Under the pieces are notes generated by a model. That model saw only the letters and a list, made by a program, of their open reading frames with translations. It made no database searches and was not told the origin of the DNA. From positions 1 through 21,624 of the forward strand of contig CAZXAQ010000068.1 in NCBI GenBank assembly GCA_964638635.1: 21,624 nt of DNA. The letters run 5' to 3'. Positions 1 through 6,648 of this stretch are shown here, in pieces (positions within the stretch are counted from its first letter, which is position 1; each line of letters begins with the position of its first letter). The position numbers were made by a program, and so were the translations under genes. Origin of the DNA: SZUA-430 sp964638635. GTDB taxonomy: Bacteria; Pseudomonadota; Alphaproteobacteria; Micropepsales; Micropepsaceae.

Positions 1-51
1 GTGCAGCAACTTCGTTGCGCACCCACTCCCCCAAAGTTTCACTTTGGGGGA
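1..51. repeat. Two adjacent hairpins (palindromic element)
   Basis: Two inverted repeats lie side by side. At 1-22, GTGC and GCAAC pair with GTTGC and GCAC around a TTC loop, with one bulged A. At 27-51, a perfect 10-bp stem (TCCCCCAAAG pairing with CTTTGGGGGA) surrounds TTTCA. No T-run follows, so this is not a classical plus-strand terminator. It could be a REP-like interspersed palindrome or the end of a transcript from a gene left of the window. I saw no second copy in this window. Confidence 0.5.
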
Positions 52-73
52 GACAGTTTGGCGAGGATATCGC

Positions 74-102
74 TTGTCATTGTTCTATTTTTGTTCTATA
101 TG
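74..102 (+). promoter_or_regulatory. SOS-type promoter with LexA box in the spacer
   Basis: A -35-like TTGTCA (74-79) is separated by exactly 17 nt from a -10-like TATATG (97-102). The spacer contains GTTC-TATTTTT-GTTC (82-96), an exact match to the GTTC-N7-GTTC operator known for alphaproteobacterial LexA. An operator between -35 and -10 is the classical position for SOS repression. The predicted start is near 109, on the plus strand, giving a leader of about 220 nt before ilvD or covering a short ORF at 123-257. LexA control is inferred from the motif only. Confidence 0.6.
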
Positions 103-332
103 GTGGAGGGACCGACGGCGCAATGACGGGTGGGGCGCTGACGCTGCCGACGAAGATGGAACCTGGCCGCGCGGGAAGGCTGGTTTCCCTGCCTAAGTTA
201 CGGGTACATGGGGTTGTTTGCTCAAAATTCCGGCCCCATCCCCCCTCCGCCCCGTGAGCGCTTCCATGGCGCGGGGCGGCGCGGGTACGGTCCGGCCAGA
301 GATTCATTCAACCAAGGCGCTGCGTTTACCTC
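103..332 (+). other. Leader region before ilvD, with possible 44-aa ORF
   Basis: No established gene is seen between the LexA-type promoter and ilvD. An ATG at 123 opens a 44-codon frame ending at 257; a purine-rich GGTGGAGGG lies at 102-110, rather far upstream. The peptide is Pro/Arg-rich with no recognisable motif or membrane segment, and its second half has poor codon bias, so I do not call it a gene. An 8-bp inverted repeat (CCGCCCCG at 247-254, CGGGGCGG at 272-279) could end a short transcript or act as an attenuator, although no T-run follows it. Confidence 0.3.
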
Positions 333-2048
333 ATGACCTTCGACAAATCGAAACTGCCTTCCCGCCACGTGACCGAGGGGCCGGCGCGGGCGCCGCATCG
401 GTCCTACTACTACGCGATGGGGCTGACGGCGGAGGAGATCGCGCAGCCGTTTGTCGGCGTCGTCTCGTGCTGGAATGAGGCGGCGCCTTGCAACATCGCG
501 CTGATGCGTCAGGCGCAGTCGGTGAAGAAGGGCGTCAAGGAAGCGGGCGGCACGCCGCGTGAGTTCTGCACGATCACTGTCACGGACGGTATCGCGATGG
601 GGCATCAGGGGATGAAGTCGTCGCTGGTCAGCCGGGAGGTGATTGCCGATTCCGTCGAGCTCACCGTGCGCGGGCATTGCTATGACGCGATTGTGGGGCT
701 TGCGGGGTGCGATAAGTCGCTGCCGGGGCTCATGATGGCGATGGTGCGGCTGAACGTGCCGTCGGTGTTCATGTATGGCGGCTCGATCCTGCCGGGGAAG
801 TTCAAGGGTCGCGACGTGACCGTCGTCGATATCTTCGAGGGCGTGGGCCAGCACGCGGCGGGCAAGATGTCGGATGCGGATTTGCACGAGCTTGAGTGTC
901 ACGCGTGCCCCGGCGCGGGTGCGTGCGGCGGGCAGTTCACGGCGAACACGATGGCGTGCGTGTCGGAGGCGATGGGTTTGGCGCTGCCGTATTCCGCCGG
1001 TCCGCCGGCCGAGTACACATCGCGTGACGAATACGGCACCGCGAGCGGCAAGGCGGTGATGGAGTTGCTCGCGCGCGGGATTCGGCCGCGCGATATCGTG
1101 ACGCGCAAGTCTTTGGAAAATGCCGCGGTGGTCGTGGCGGCGACGGGTGGTTCGACGAACGCGGCGCTGCATCTGCCCGCGATCGCGCATGAGGCCGGGA
1201 TCGATTTCGACCTGTTTGCGGTGGCGGAGATTTTCAAGAAGACGCCGTATCTCGCCGACCTGAAACCGGGCGGGCGGTTCGTCGCGAAGGATATGTACGA
1301 AGCGGGTGGCATGCCGGTGCTGCTCAAGACGCTGCTTGACGGCGGCTTTCTGCACGGCGACTGCATCACGGTGACCGGCAAAACGCTGGCCCAGAATTTG
1401 GAGCACGTGCAGTTCAACACCGCGCAGGAGGTTATTCGCCCGGTGTCAAAGCCGTTGTCGCCGACAGGTGGCGTGGTCGGCTTGCGCGGGTCGCTCGCGC
1501 CGGACGGGGCGATCGTGAAGGTCGCGGGGCTGCAACATCTGCAGCATCGCGGGCCTGCGCGCTGCTTCGATTGCGAGGAGGACGCGTTTGCCGCCGTGCA
1601 AGAACGGCGCATCACGCGCGGCGATGTGATCGTCGTGCGCTATGAAGGTCCGAAAGGCGGGCCAGGCATGCGCGAGATGCTGTCGACCACAGCAGCGATT
1701 TACGGTCAGGGCGAGAGCGAACACTACGCGCTTATTACCGACGGGCGGTTCTCAGGCGCCACGCGCGGTCTGTGCATCGGCCATGTGGGACCGGAGGCGG
1801 CGGAAGGCGGGCCGATCGGGCTCATCAAAGATGGCGACATCATCGTGATCGATGCCGCGAAGGGCACACTCGACGTGGAACTCTCAGCCGACGAACTCGC
1901 GCGCCGCAAAGCCGCGTGGAAGCCGCGCAAGACGATGTACACGTCCGGCGTGTTGTCGAAGTACGCGGCGGGTGTTGGACCGGCACGCGCTGGCGCAGTC
2001 ACGCACTCCGGCGGCAAGGGAGAAGGTCACGTCTACGCCGACATCTGA
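333..2048 (+). CDS. ilvD: Dihydroxy-acid dehydratase
   Basis: IlvD/Edd-family enzyme of 571 aa that converts 2,3-dihydroxy-isovalerate or 2,3-dihydroxy-3-methylvalerate to the 2-oxo acid, the third step of valine and isoleucine synthesis, in the cytoplasm. Cluster-ligand candidates are Cys53 (APCN), Cys126 (GCDKSLPG, whose Lys127 is the carbamylated metal ligand in the family) and Cys198 (CPGAGACGG). TDGIAMGHQGMKSSL (84-98) and ITDGRFSGATRG further on are also family signatures. The ATG at 333 fits the usual N-terminus (LPSRHVTEG). The C-terminus AVTHSGG...YADI is normal, so the gene appears intact. The next gene overlaps its 3' end. A LexA-type promoter lies about 230 bp upstream, which is unexpected for this pathway. 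Confidence 0.96.
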   Translation: MTFDKSKLPSRHVTEGPARAPHRSYYYAMGLTAEEIAQPFVGVVSCWNEAAPCNIALMRQAQSVKKGVKEAGGTPREFCTITVTDGIAMGHQGMKSSLVSREVIADSVELTVRGHCYDAIVGLAGCDKSLPGLMMAMVRLNVPSVFMYGGSILPGKFKGRDVTVVDIFEGVGQHAAGKMSDADLHELECHACPGAGACGGQFTANTMACVSEAMGLALPYSAGPPAEYTSRDEYGTASGKAVMELLARGIRPRDIVTRKSLENAAVVVAATGGSTNAALHLPAIAHEAGIDFDLFAVAEIFKKTPYLADLKPGGRFVAKDMYEAGGMPVLLKTLLDGGFLHGDCITVTGKTLAQNLEHVQFNTAQEVIRPVSKPLSPTGGVVGLRGSLAPDGAIVKVAGLQHLQHRGPARCFDCEEDAFAAVQERRITRGDVIVVRYEGPKGGPGMREMLSTTAAIYGQGESEHYALITDGRFSGATRGLCIGHVGPEAAEGGPIGLIKDGDIIVIDAAKGTLDVELSADELARRKAAWKPRKTMYTSGVLSKYAAGVGPARAGAVTHSGGKGEGHVYADI

Positions 2049-2997
2049 CGCGTTCGACGACGCGGTTGCGATCGAACTGAGGGCGTGGCTTGGATCCGAG
2101 GCTGCGGTCCCTCGCGCGTTGGAGCGGCTCAGCGGTGGCGAGTCGAGCGATAGTTTTGCGTTCGCGTTGGCAGAAGCGCCGCCGAGCATTCCGACGCAGC
2201 TCGTCTTGCGGCTGATGCAAGACGATCGATCCGCAGCACGGGAACTTGCCATTCAGCGCGCGGTTCGTCAGCACGGCCTTCCGGTGCCGCAGATCTTCCA
2301 CGCAGGGAGATCCAGCAGCGCGTTCGGCCGGCCCTATTGCATCATGGAGCGCATCGCAGGGGGCGATGTCTTGAAGGCGGGGGCCATTCGGCGTCTTCCC
2401 GATATTCTCACGGAAACGATGGCACGCCTGCACGCGCTGCCCGTCGATGGACTTCGAGCTGCGCTGCAGGCCGAAGGCGTTCCCGCCGGTGAAGCCGACG
2501 TCGATCGGGTTGTGCAGGAGCTGGCTCTGTCATCGGATGCCGGGGTCGCGCGCGCCGCGCAATGGTTCGAGCGCAATTCCGTGACCCATGCTGCGCGCGT
2601 GCTCTGTCACGGGGATCTGCACGCGCGCAATCTGCTTCTTGATCGCGGTGCGCTAACGGCAGTGCTCGATTGGGAGATCGCCGTGTTCGCGCCGCGCGAA
2701 TACGATGTTGCGCGCACCGAACTGCTGCTCTTGATGATGCCGGGTGTCGGTCCGGCAATACTGCGGCCGCTCGTGTGGCTCTTAGGACGGCGCGCAGCGG
2801 TGCGGTTTGTCGATGCCTACCGCGCGCGCACGGCTATCGATGAGGCGTTGCTTGATCGGTGTCGCGCATTGCAAGCGCTCCGGCTCATCGCACTGGTGCG
2901 AACCGATGGCGGGAGCGAAGGCGTGCGCCGACTCTGGCGGCCGCATGAGAGGGCGTTGGTGCGTCGATGGTTCCGGCTTACAGACGAGCCGGTTTAG
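1972..2997 (+). CDS. APH-family phosphotransferase
   Basis: Aminoglycoside-phosphotransferase-fold protein (protein-kinase-like), about 341 aa from this start. The core is visible: a glycine-rich ERLSGGESSD near the N-terminus, the Brenner motif HGDLHARN with catalytic Asp at about residue 213-220, and the metal-binding LDWEIA that takes the DFG position. The family phosphorylates small molecules (aminoglycosides, homoserine, choline and others); the substrate here is unknown and resistance should not be assumed. The start is uncertain. No ATG, GTG or TTG lies in frame near 2045, where homology suggests the N-terminus, so I chose the GTG at 1972 (TTG at 1975 is equivalent). This overlaps ilvD by 77 nt in another frame and implies cotranscription. 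Confidence 0.8.
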   Translation: MLDRHALAQSRTPAAREKVTSTPTSDAFDDAVAIELRAWLGSEAAVPRALERLSGGESSDSFAFALAEAPPSIPTQLVLRLMQDDRSAARELAIQRAVRQHGLPVPQIFHAGRSSSAFGRPYCIMERIAGGDVLKAGAIRRLPDILTETMARLHALPVDGLRAALQAEGVPAGEADVDRVVQELALSSDAGVARAAQWFERNSVTHAARVLCHGDLHARNLLLDRGALTAVLDWEIAVFAPREYDVARTELLLLMMPGVGPAILRPLVWLLGRRAAVRFVDAYRARTAIDEALLDRCRALQALRLIALVRTDGGSEGVRRLWRPHERALVRRWFRLTDEPV

Positions 2998-3020
2998 GGC
3001 GGGCCGGGCGTCGATGACGT

Positions 3021-3046
3021 GTCGGTCGAATTGCTGTTCGACCGAC
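3021..3046. terminator. Hairpin between convergent genes
   Basis: A perfect 10-bp inverted repeat (GTCGGTCGAA / TTCGACCGAC) with a 6-nt loop sits in the 84-bp gap between the converging phosphotransferase and secreted-protein genes. The position fits a bidirectional terminator. Neither side has a T-run, so termination is inferred from position and stem strength only. A further copy of GTCGGTCGA follows at about 3055. Confidence 0.4.
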
Positions 3047-3081
3047 ATGGAACCGTCGGTCGAGGGTCGATGTTGCGCAAG

Positions 3082-3879
3082 CTATCTTGCCGGCGCCGCG
3101 CCGGAGAGGTTTTCAATTGTCGTGCTCGACGAGACGATCATGATGGTCTGATCCTTGAGCACGATGTCGTCGACGACCAGTTCGACGAGCCGCGCTGCCG
3201 TGGTGCCTGAGCGCCGCGCGGTCGTTTCTCGCGACCGGACGTGCGCTGTGTTCGTCTTTGCGTCGATTGTGACGCTCAAGATATCGCGGCGATACGAGAC
3301 GAGTTCCGTCTTTCCGCGGTCCTTTTCTAACTCGTTGATGAATTGCTTGCGCGGAATTTCGGCTATGCCGTCGGGGGCACCGGACACTTTGAGGTGCCAC
3401 GAGGGGGCGAGATAGAGCGCTACGGCGTTCGTGTTGTCGTTCAAGAGCAGATAGTCCCAGCGCTCTAAGAACGAGCGGACGCGTTCTTCCGTCAGCTTGG
3501 TGTTCGCGTCGGTTTGCGGCTCGATAGCGCGCCAGAAGCCTCCGATTTTGGCGAAACCGAAGTTGTACGACTTGCCGGTCTTGATGATGAAGCCGGTCTG
3601 CGGGCCGTTCGCCATGATGAGGGCGGTTTCGAACTTACCGCGATCGGCATCTATGACGAAGTACTGCCAAATCTCGTCGACCTCTTTGCGGACGGCATTG
3701 AGATCGTCGATCGAGAGCTGGGTCCGGTAGCGCAGAGCTAGAGCGGGCTTCGCCTTGGTGAAGTACATGGGGCCAACGGCCTCGATCTCGACGATCTTGC
3801 CGGAATTCAGTTTGAGGGGGCTTGCAGATGCGACTGCCGGAAGCAGTGTGAACAAGATGGCCAGCAAGAGCGAGCGCAT
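3082..3879 (-). CDS. Secreted protein of unknown function
   Basis: 265-aa protein with a clear Sec signal peptide (MRSLLLAILFTLLPAVASAS, cleavage near residue 20), so it is periplasmic or surface-exposed. The mature part is mixed alpha/beta with no membrane segment, no cysteine pair and no catalytic motif I recognise; I assign no function. The ATG at 3879 is supported by a strong GAGGAG ribosome site 5-6 nt upstream. It lies 52 nt after the DUF4291 gene in the same direction and may be the last gene of that operon. A hairpin at 3021-3046 lies beyond its 3' end. Confidence 0.85.
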   Translation of the reverse strand: MRSLLLAILFTLLPAVASASPLKLNSGKIVEIEAVGPMYFTKAKPALALRYRTQLSIDDLNAVRKEVDEIWQYFVIDADRGKFETALIMANGPQTGFIIKTGKSYNFGFAKIGGFWRAIEPQTDANTKLTEERVRSFLERWDYLLLNDNTNAVALYLAPSWHLKVSGAPDGIAEIPRKQFINELEKDRGKTELVSYRRDILSVTIDAKTNTAHVRSRETTARRSGTTAARLVELVVDDIVLKDQTIMIVSSSTTIENLSGAAPAR

Positions 3880-3931
3880 GGGGACTCCTCAGGACGCGGC
3901 TCACTCTAGCGCCTGGCGCGCGCGTCTGCAC

Positions 3932-4507
3932 CTAAGCGGAAATTTCCAGGTGCCGGGAAAGCTCTGCGCCGACAGGATAGGGTTGTTCAGGCGGTAGAAG
4001 GGCCTTTGCCGCGGGTGCGCGACCGGCCGCGACATGTGCGCCCATTTCGTTGGCGAGCGCGGTGATGTCGGTGATGCGCCGGATCCAGCGGTCGACATAG
4101 TGCGCCACTGCAATGCCGCTGAGGCCGATCTGTATGGACCGGTGGTCGAGCGGACGGTGGTGAAGGTCGCGCTCCGGGTCCCATTGGATGCGCACCGGCT
4201 GCGAGGTGTCTGTGGTTCGTTCATGGCTGAGGGAACTGTTCCGCAAGGCCCACTCGAAGCCTTCGCGCGTGATATCGATCGCCAGGATGCGCTTCTGGCC
4301 TTCGTCCTTGTGACCCCAGCCGGCGCGGTACATCATCCAGAGGAACGAAGGTTTGATCCACGTCATCCGCGTCAGGCTGAACGGCGGCGAGACGAACGTA
4401 CCGTGCGCCAGCGCCGTGTCGGCGATGTCGTCGCGGAAGGCCTGGTAGACGCGGATCGTCGCGTCGTCATAGACGGCGCGGATTTGGCGCGCGGGGACTT
4501 CAGTCAA
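3932..4507 (-). CDS. DUF4291 family protein
   Basis: 191-aa cytoplasmic protein of the DUF4291 family, recognised from its conserved core: IRAVYDDATIRVYQAF (9-24), FVSPPFSLTRMTWIKPSFLW and MMYRAGWGHKDEGQKR, then ITREGFEWALRNSSLSH. The family's biochemical role is not established. The start is a TTG at 4507, which overlaps the upstream EthD gene by 8 nt. A strong GAGGAGAAGG site lies just upstream inside that gene, so translation is probably coupled. The full family length appears present. Confidence 0.9.
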   Translation of the reverse strand: MTEVPARQIRAVYDDATIRVYQAFRDDIADTALAHGTFVSPPFSLTRMTWIKPSFLWMMYRAGWGHKDEGQKRILAIDITREGFEWALRNSSLSHERTTDTSQPVRIQWDPERDLHHRPLDHRSIQIGLSGIAVAHYVDRWIRRITDITALANEMGAHVAAGRAPAAKALLPPEQPYPVGAELSRHLEISA

Positions 4508-4868
4508 AGATCACCTTCTCCTCGCCCCACCAGAGTGGGGAGCGCGCGAGATCGATGAATTTGCGTTCGTCTTCGAGGAGTTCGCGGCCCGCTTGGGTGG
4601 CGGCGGGGTTGGCGAGGTGTTTGGCGAGGCTCTCGAAGCTCTCCCACCAGAGTTGGGCGACGCCGTCGCATTGCTCGGGGCCGCCGCGGGAGGCGCGGGT
4701 GTCGGCGCTGAGCGCGGGATCGAGGCTGTGGAGTTGGACGTAGCGGCGGATGCCGAGCACGGTTTGGTGCTTGCGCACGAGCGGCGCGTGCTTCGTGAAC
4801 CAGTAGTCTTGGAAGGCCTCGCGCGACAGTTCGGGGCGTCGCACGAGGCAGAACGTCAGTTTGATCAT
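4500..4868 (-). CDS. EthD-domain (dimeric alpha/beta-barrel) protein
   Basis: 122-aa single-domain protein. MIKLTFCLVRRPELSREAF followed by the YWFTKHAPLV segment is typical of the EthD/REDY-like ferredoxin-fold family, and LWWESFESLAKHLAN follows in the expected place. Members are small dimeric alpha/beta-barrel proteins, sometimes linked to degradation of ethers or aromatics; substrate and reaction here are unknown. I chose the ATG at 4868 rather than an upstream start at 4952, whose added residues are Arg-rich and overlap the preceding gene. It lies 10 nt after the secreted-protein gene and overlaps the DUF4291 gene by 8 nt, so it is probably part of an operon. Confidence 0.88.
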   Translation of the reverse strand: MIKLTFCLVRRPELSREAFQDYWFTKHAPLVRKHQTVLGIRRYVQLHSLDPALSADTRASRGGPEQCDGVAQLWWESFESLAKHLANPAATQAGRELLEDERKFIDLARSPLWWGEEKVIFD

Positions 4869-4878
4869 GCGACCGAGT

Positions 4879-5250
4879 TTACGACGTCGGCGTCTCTTCG
4901 AGAATGATGTTGTAGAGCGTGTCCGCGATCTGGAAGAGCCGGGCGTCGGCATTTCCTGCCTCGCCGCAGAAGCCGGTGATGGTGCCCAGCACCTTTTCGG
5001 GGTCGACGTTGCCGTATTCGGCGTTCGACTTGCCGGCGGCAGAGCGCTCGATGTTGCGGCGGGCCATGTAGCCGTAAGTCCAGCCCAGGATGGCGTTCGC
5101 TGCCTTGTCCGGTTCCTTGTTCATGCCGACGAGGATGGCCGAGCATTTCATAGCGCCGATGCCGTCGATGTAGGCCTTCGTTTCCGCGGCGGCGGCGGGC
5201 GGTACGGCTGCTATGGCGGCGACGAGCAGGCTGCCGGCAAGAACTCTCAT
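4879..5250 (-). CDS. Small secreted HdeA-like protein
   Basis: 123-aa protein with a signal peptide (MRVLAGSLLVAAIAAVPPAAAAE, cleavage near residue 22). The mature part has exactly two cysteines, Cys36 and Cys95, which could form a disulfide. The KCSAILVG...GWTYGYMARR...FCGEAGN layout resembles the HdeA/HdeB helical fold (one disulfide, an acid-stress periplasmic chaperone in enterobacteria). That relation is tentative and no chaperone role is shown. A GGGAG ribosome site lies about 10 nt before the ATG. It is the first gene of a minus-strand run with the EthD and DUF4291 genes. Confidence 0.82.
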   Translation of the reverse strand: MRVLAGSLLVAAIAAVPPAAAAETKAYIDGIGAMKCSAILVGMNKEPDKAANAILGWTYGYMARRNIERSAAGKSNAEYGNVDPEKVLGTITGFCGEAGNADARLFQIADTLYNIILEETPTS

Positions 5251-5323
5251 GGGATCGCGTCTCCCTTCGGGGTTTCGGGAGTTCGAGCCTCGCAGGAAAG
5301 TTCAACTTGAGCGATGGCGAATG

Positions 5324-5342
5324 ACTCGCCGGTTCGGCGAGT
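5324..5342. terminator. Short perfect hairpin
   Basis: ACTCGCCG and CGGCGAGT form an 8-bp stem around GTT, in the 151-bp gap between the GFA gene and the HdeA-like gene (both minus strand). It could terminate the xth/GFA transcript. It lacks a T-run, so confidence is low. The rest of the gap holds no gene I can support. Confidence 0.3.
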
Positions 5343-5401
5343 GGGCAGGGAACGTGTGGAACGAGTTCGCCTTGTTCATGCACGGCGAATGGTGGTTCAA
5401 C

Positions 5402-5809
5402 TCAGGCTGTGCCTTTGCCTTTCGGAAAGCGCGGGAAGGCGTCCGGTGTTTCGAACCATGGGATGTGGCTCTCGTGCCAGATATGGAATGTCGGCGGCAC
5501 CTGGGCGGGATCGTCGAGCGTTGCGGTGTTGACGCCGAGCGTTGCGCTCGCGTCGTCCTCGCGGAACAGCAGGTAGGTGCCGCAGTCGCTGCAGAACTCG
5601 CGCGTCGCGCGGTCCGATGCGCGGTAGGCTTTGGGTTTGCCCTTCGTGTACGCGAGCGCGGCGGGCGCGATGGAGAACCATGCGACAACGGGCGCACCGC
5701 TTTGACGTTGGCAGGTGCGGCAGTGGCAGTAGGCACTCTCTTCGATATCGCCGTCGAGGCGGTAGCGGACGGCGCCGCAGAGACAGCCGCCTTCCAGCGC
5801 ACGCTTCAT
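5402..5809 (-). CDS. GFA / CENP-V family zinc protein
   Basis: 135-aa protein of the glutathione-dependent formaldehyde-activating (GFA, CENP-V) family. The family's cysteines are all present: Cys9 and Cys11 (GGCLCGAVRY), Cys28, Cys30 and Cys33 (CHCRTC), and Cys73 and Cys76 (FCSDCGTY). These bind structural and catalytic zinc in characterised relatives such as Gfa of Paracoccus. Most members have no proven link to formaldehyde, so the substrate is open. The ATG at 5809 overlaps the xth stop codon as ATGA, so the two genes are translationally coupled. An in-frame extension upstream is only an xth shadow. Confidence 0.92.
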   Translation of the reverse strand: MKRALEGGCLCGAVRYRLDGDIEESAYCHCRTCQRQSGAPVVAWFSIAPAALAYTKGKPKAYRASDRATREFCSDCGTYLLFREDDASATLGVNTATLDDPAQVPPTFHIWHESHIPWFETPDAFPRFPKGKGTA

Positions 5810-6588
5810 AGGTCGAGCTCGCACCAAACGGGGACGTGATCGGACGGCTTTTCCCAAGCGCGGACGTGCTTGTCGATCGCGCAGGTTTGGAGCTTGTCGG
5901 CCGCTTGCGGCGAGAGCAACAGATGGTCGATGCGGATGCCGTTGTTCTTCTGCCAGGCACCGGCTTGGTAGTCCCAGAACGAGTATTGGTTCGGTGCCGC
6001 GTTGCAGGCGCGGAAAGCGTCCGTGAAGCCAAGATTGACCAGTTGGCGCAGCTTGCGGCGGGTTTCGAGTTTGAACAGCGCGTCGTTCACCCATGCTTTC
6101 GGGTCGTACACATCGTCGACGGTCGGGATGATGTTGTAGTCGCCGCCGAGCACCAGCGGCTCCTCGTCTTGCAACAATTTCTCCGCATGCGCGGTCAGGC
6201 GGTCGTGCCACTTCAGTTTGTAGGGATACTTGTCGGTGTCGACGGGGTTGCCGTTCGGCGCATAGATCGAGGCGACGCGCACGGCGCCCGCCTTCGTCGT
6301 GATCAGGGCTTCGATGTAGCGCGCTTGGTCGTCGCTCGCGTCGCCGGGAAGGCCTTGGCGCACGTCTTCGATCTTGTGCTTTGAGAGGATGGCGACGCCG
6401 TTGTAGCTCTTCTGCCCCAGGATCGCGCACTGATAGCCCATCGCTTCGAACTCGAGTGCGGGGAAGGCGTTCGTCTCGCATTTGATCTCTTGCAGGCAGG
6501 CGACGTCGGGGGCGGCCTGTTTGAACCAGGTCAGCACGGTCTCGACGCGGGCTTTGATCGAATTGACGTTGAAGGTCGCGATTTTCAT
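5806..6588 (-). CDS. xth: Exodeoxyribonuclease III
   Basis: 260-aa member of the exonuclease III/AP-endonuclease family (EEP fold), cleaving at abasic sites and trimming 3' ends in base-excision repair. Visible catalytic parts: Asn7 (TFNVNS), Glu34 (LQEIK), the YAPNG tyrosine, GGDYNI with the catalytic Asp and Asn, and the terminal Ser249-Asp250-His251 (SDHVPV). Length matches the family. A divergent cupin gene starts 61 bp away. The downstream GFA gene overlaps by 4 nt (ATGA). I saw no LexA box in its upstream region. Confidence 0.95.
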   Translation of the reverse strand: MKIATFNVNSIKARVETVLTWFKQAAPDVACLQEIKCETNAFPALEFEAMGYQCAILGQKSYNGVAILSKHKIEDVRQGLPGDASDDQARYIEALITTKAGAVRVASIYAPNGNPVDTDKYPYKLKWHDRLTAHAEKLLQDEEPLVLGGDYNIIPTVDDVYDPKAWVNDALFKLETRRKLRQLVNLGFTDAFRACNAAPNQYSFWDYQAGAWQKNNGIRIDHLLLSPQAADKLQTCAIDKHVRAWEKPSDHVPVWCELDL

Positions 6589-6599
6589 GGAGGCGACGT

Positions 6600-6613
6600 T
6601 AGCGCAGGCGCTA
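6600..6613. promoter_or_regulatory. Small palindrome between divergent genes
   Basis: TAGCGC-AG-GCGCTA is a 6-bp inverted repeat with a 2-nt spacer in the 60-bp gap between xth (minus) and the cupin gene (plus). Position and symmetry would suit a dimeric repressor acting on both promoters. No clear -35/-10 pair was recognised, so this is only a candidate. Confidence 0.25.
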
Positions 6614-6648
6614 GACTTCGCGCCAGATCAGCAAGCGAGATATCCGCG

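Noticed and set aside
222..1406. Long minus-strand frame (394 codons) antisense to ilvD
   Set aside because: It lies almost entirely opposite an unmistakable ilvD, its product is Arg/His-rich, and such shadows are expected from high-GC codon bias.
5810..6481. In-frame upstream extension of the GFA protein
   Set aside because: The extension reads xth in another frame and is Arg-rich; the GFA family begins at the ATG at 5809.
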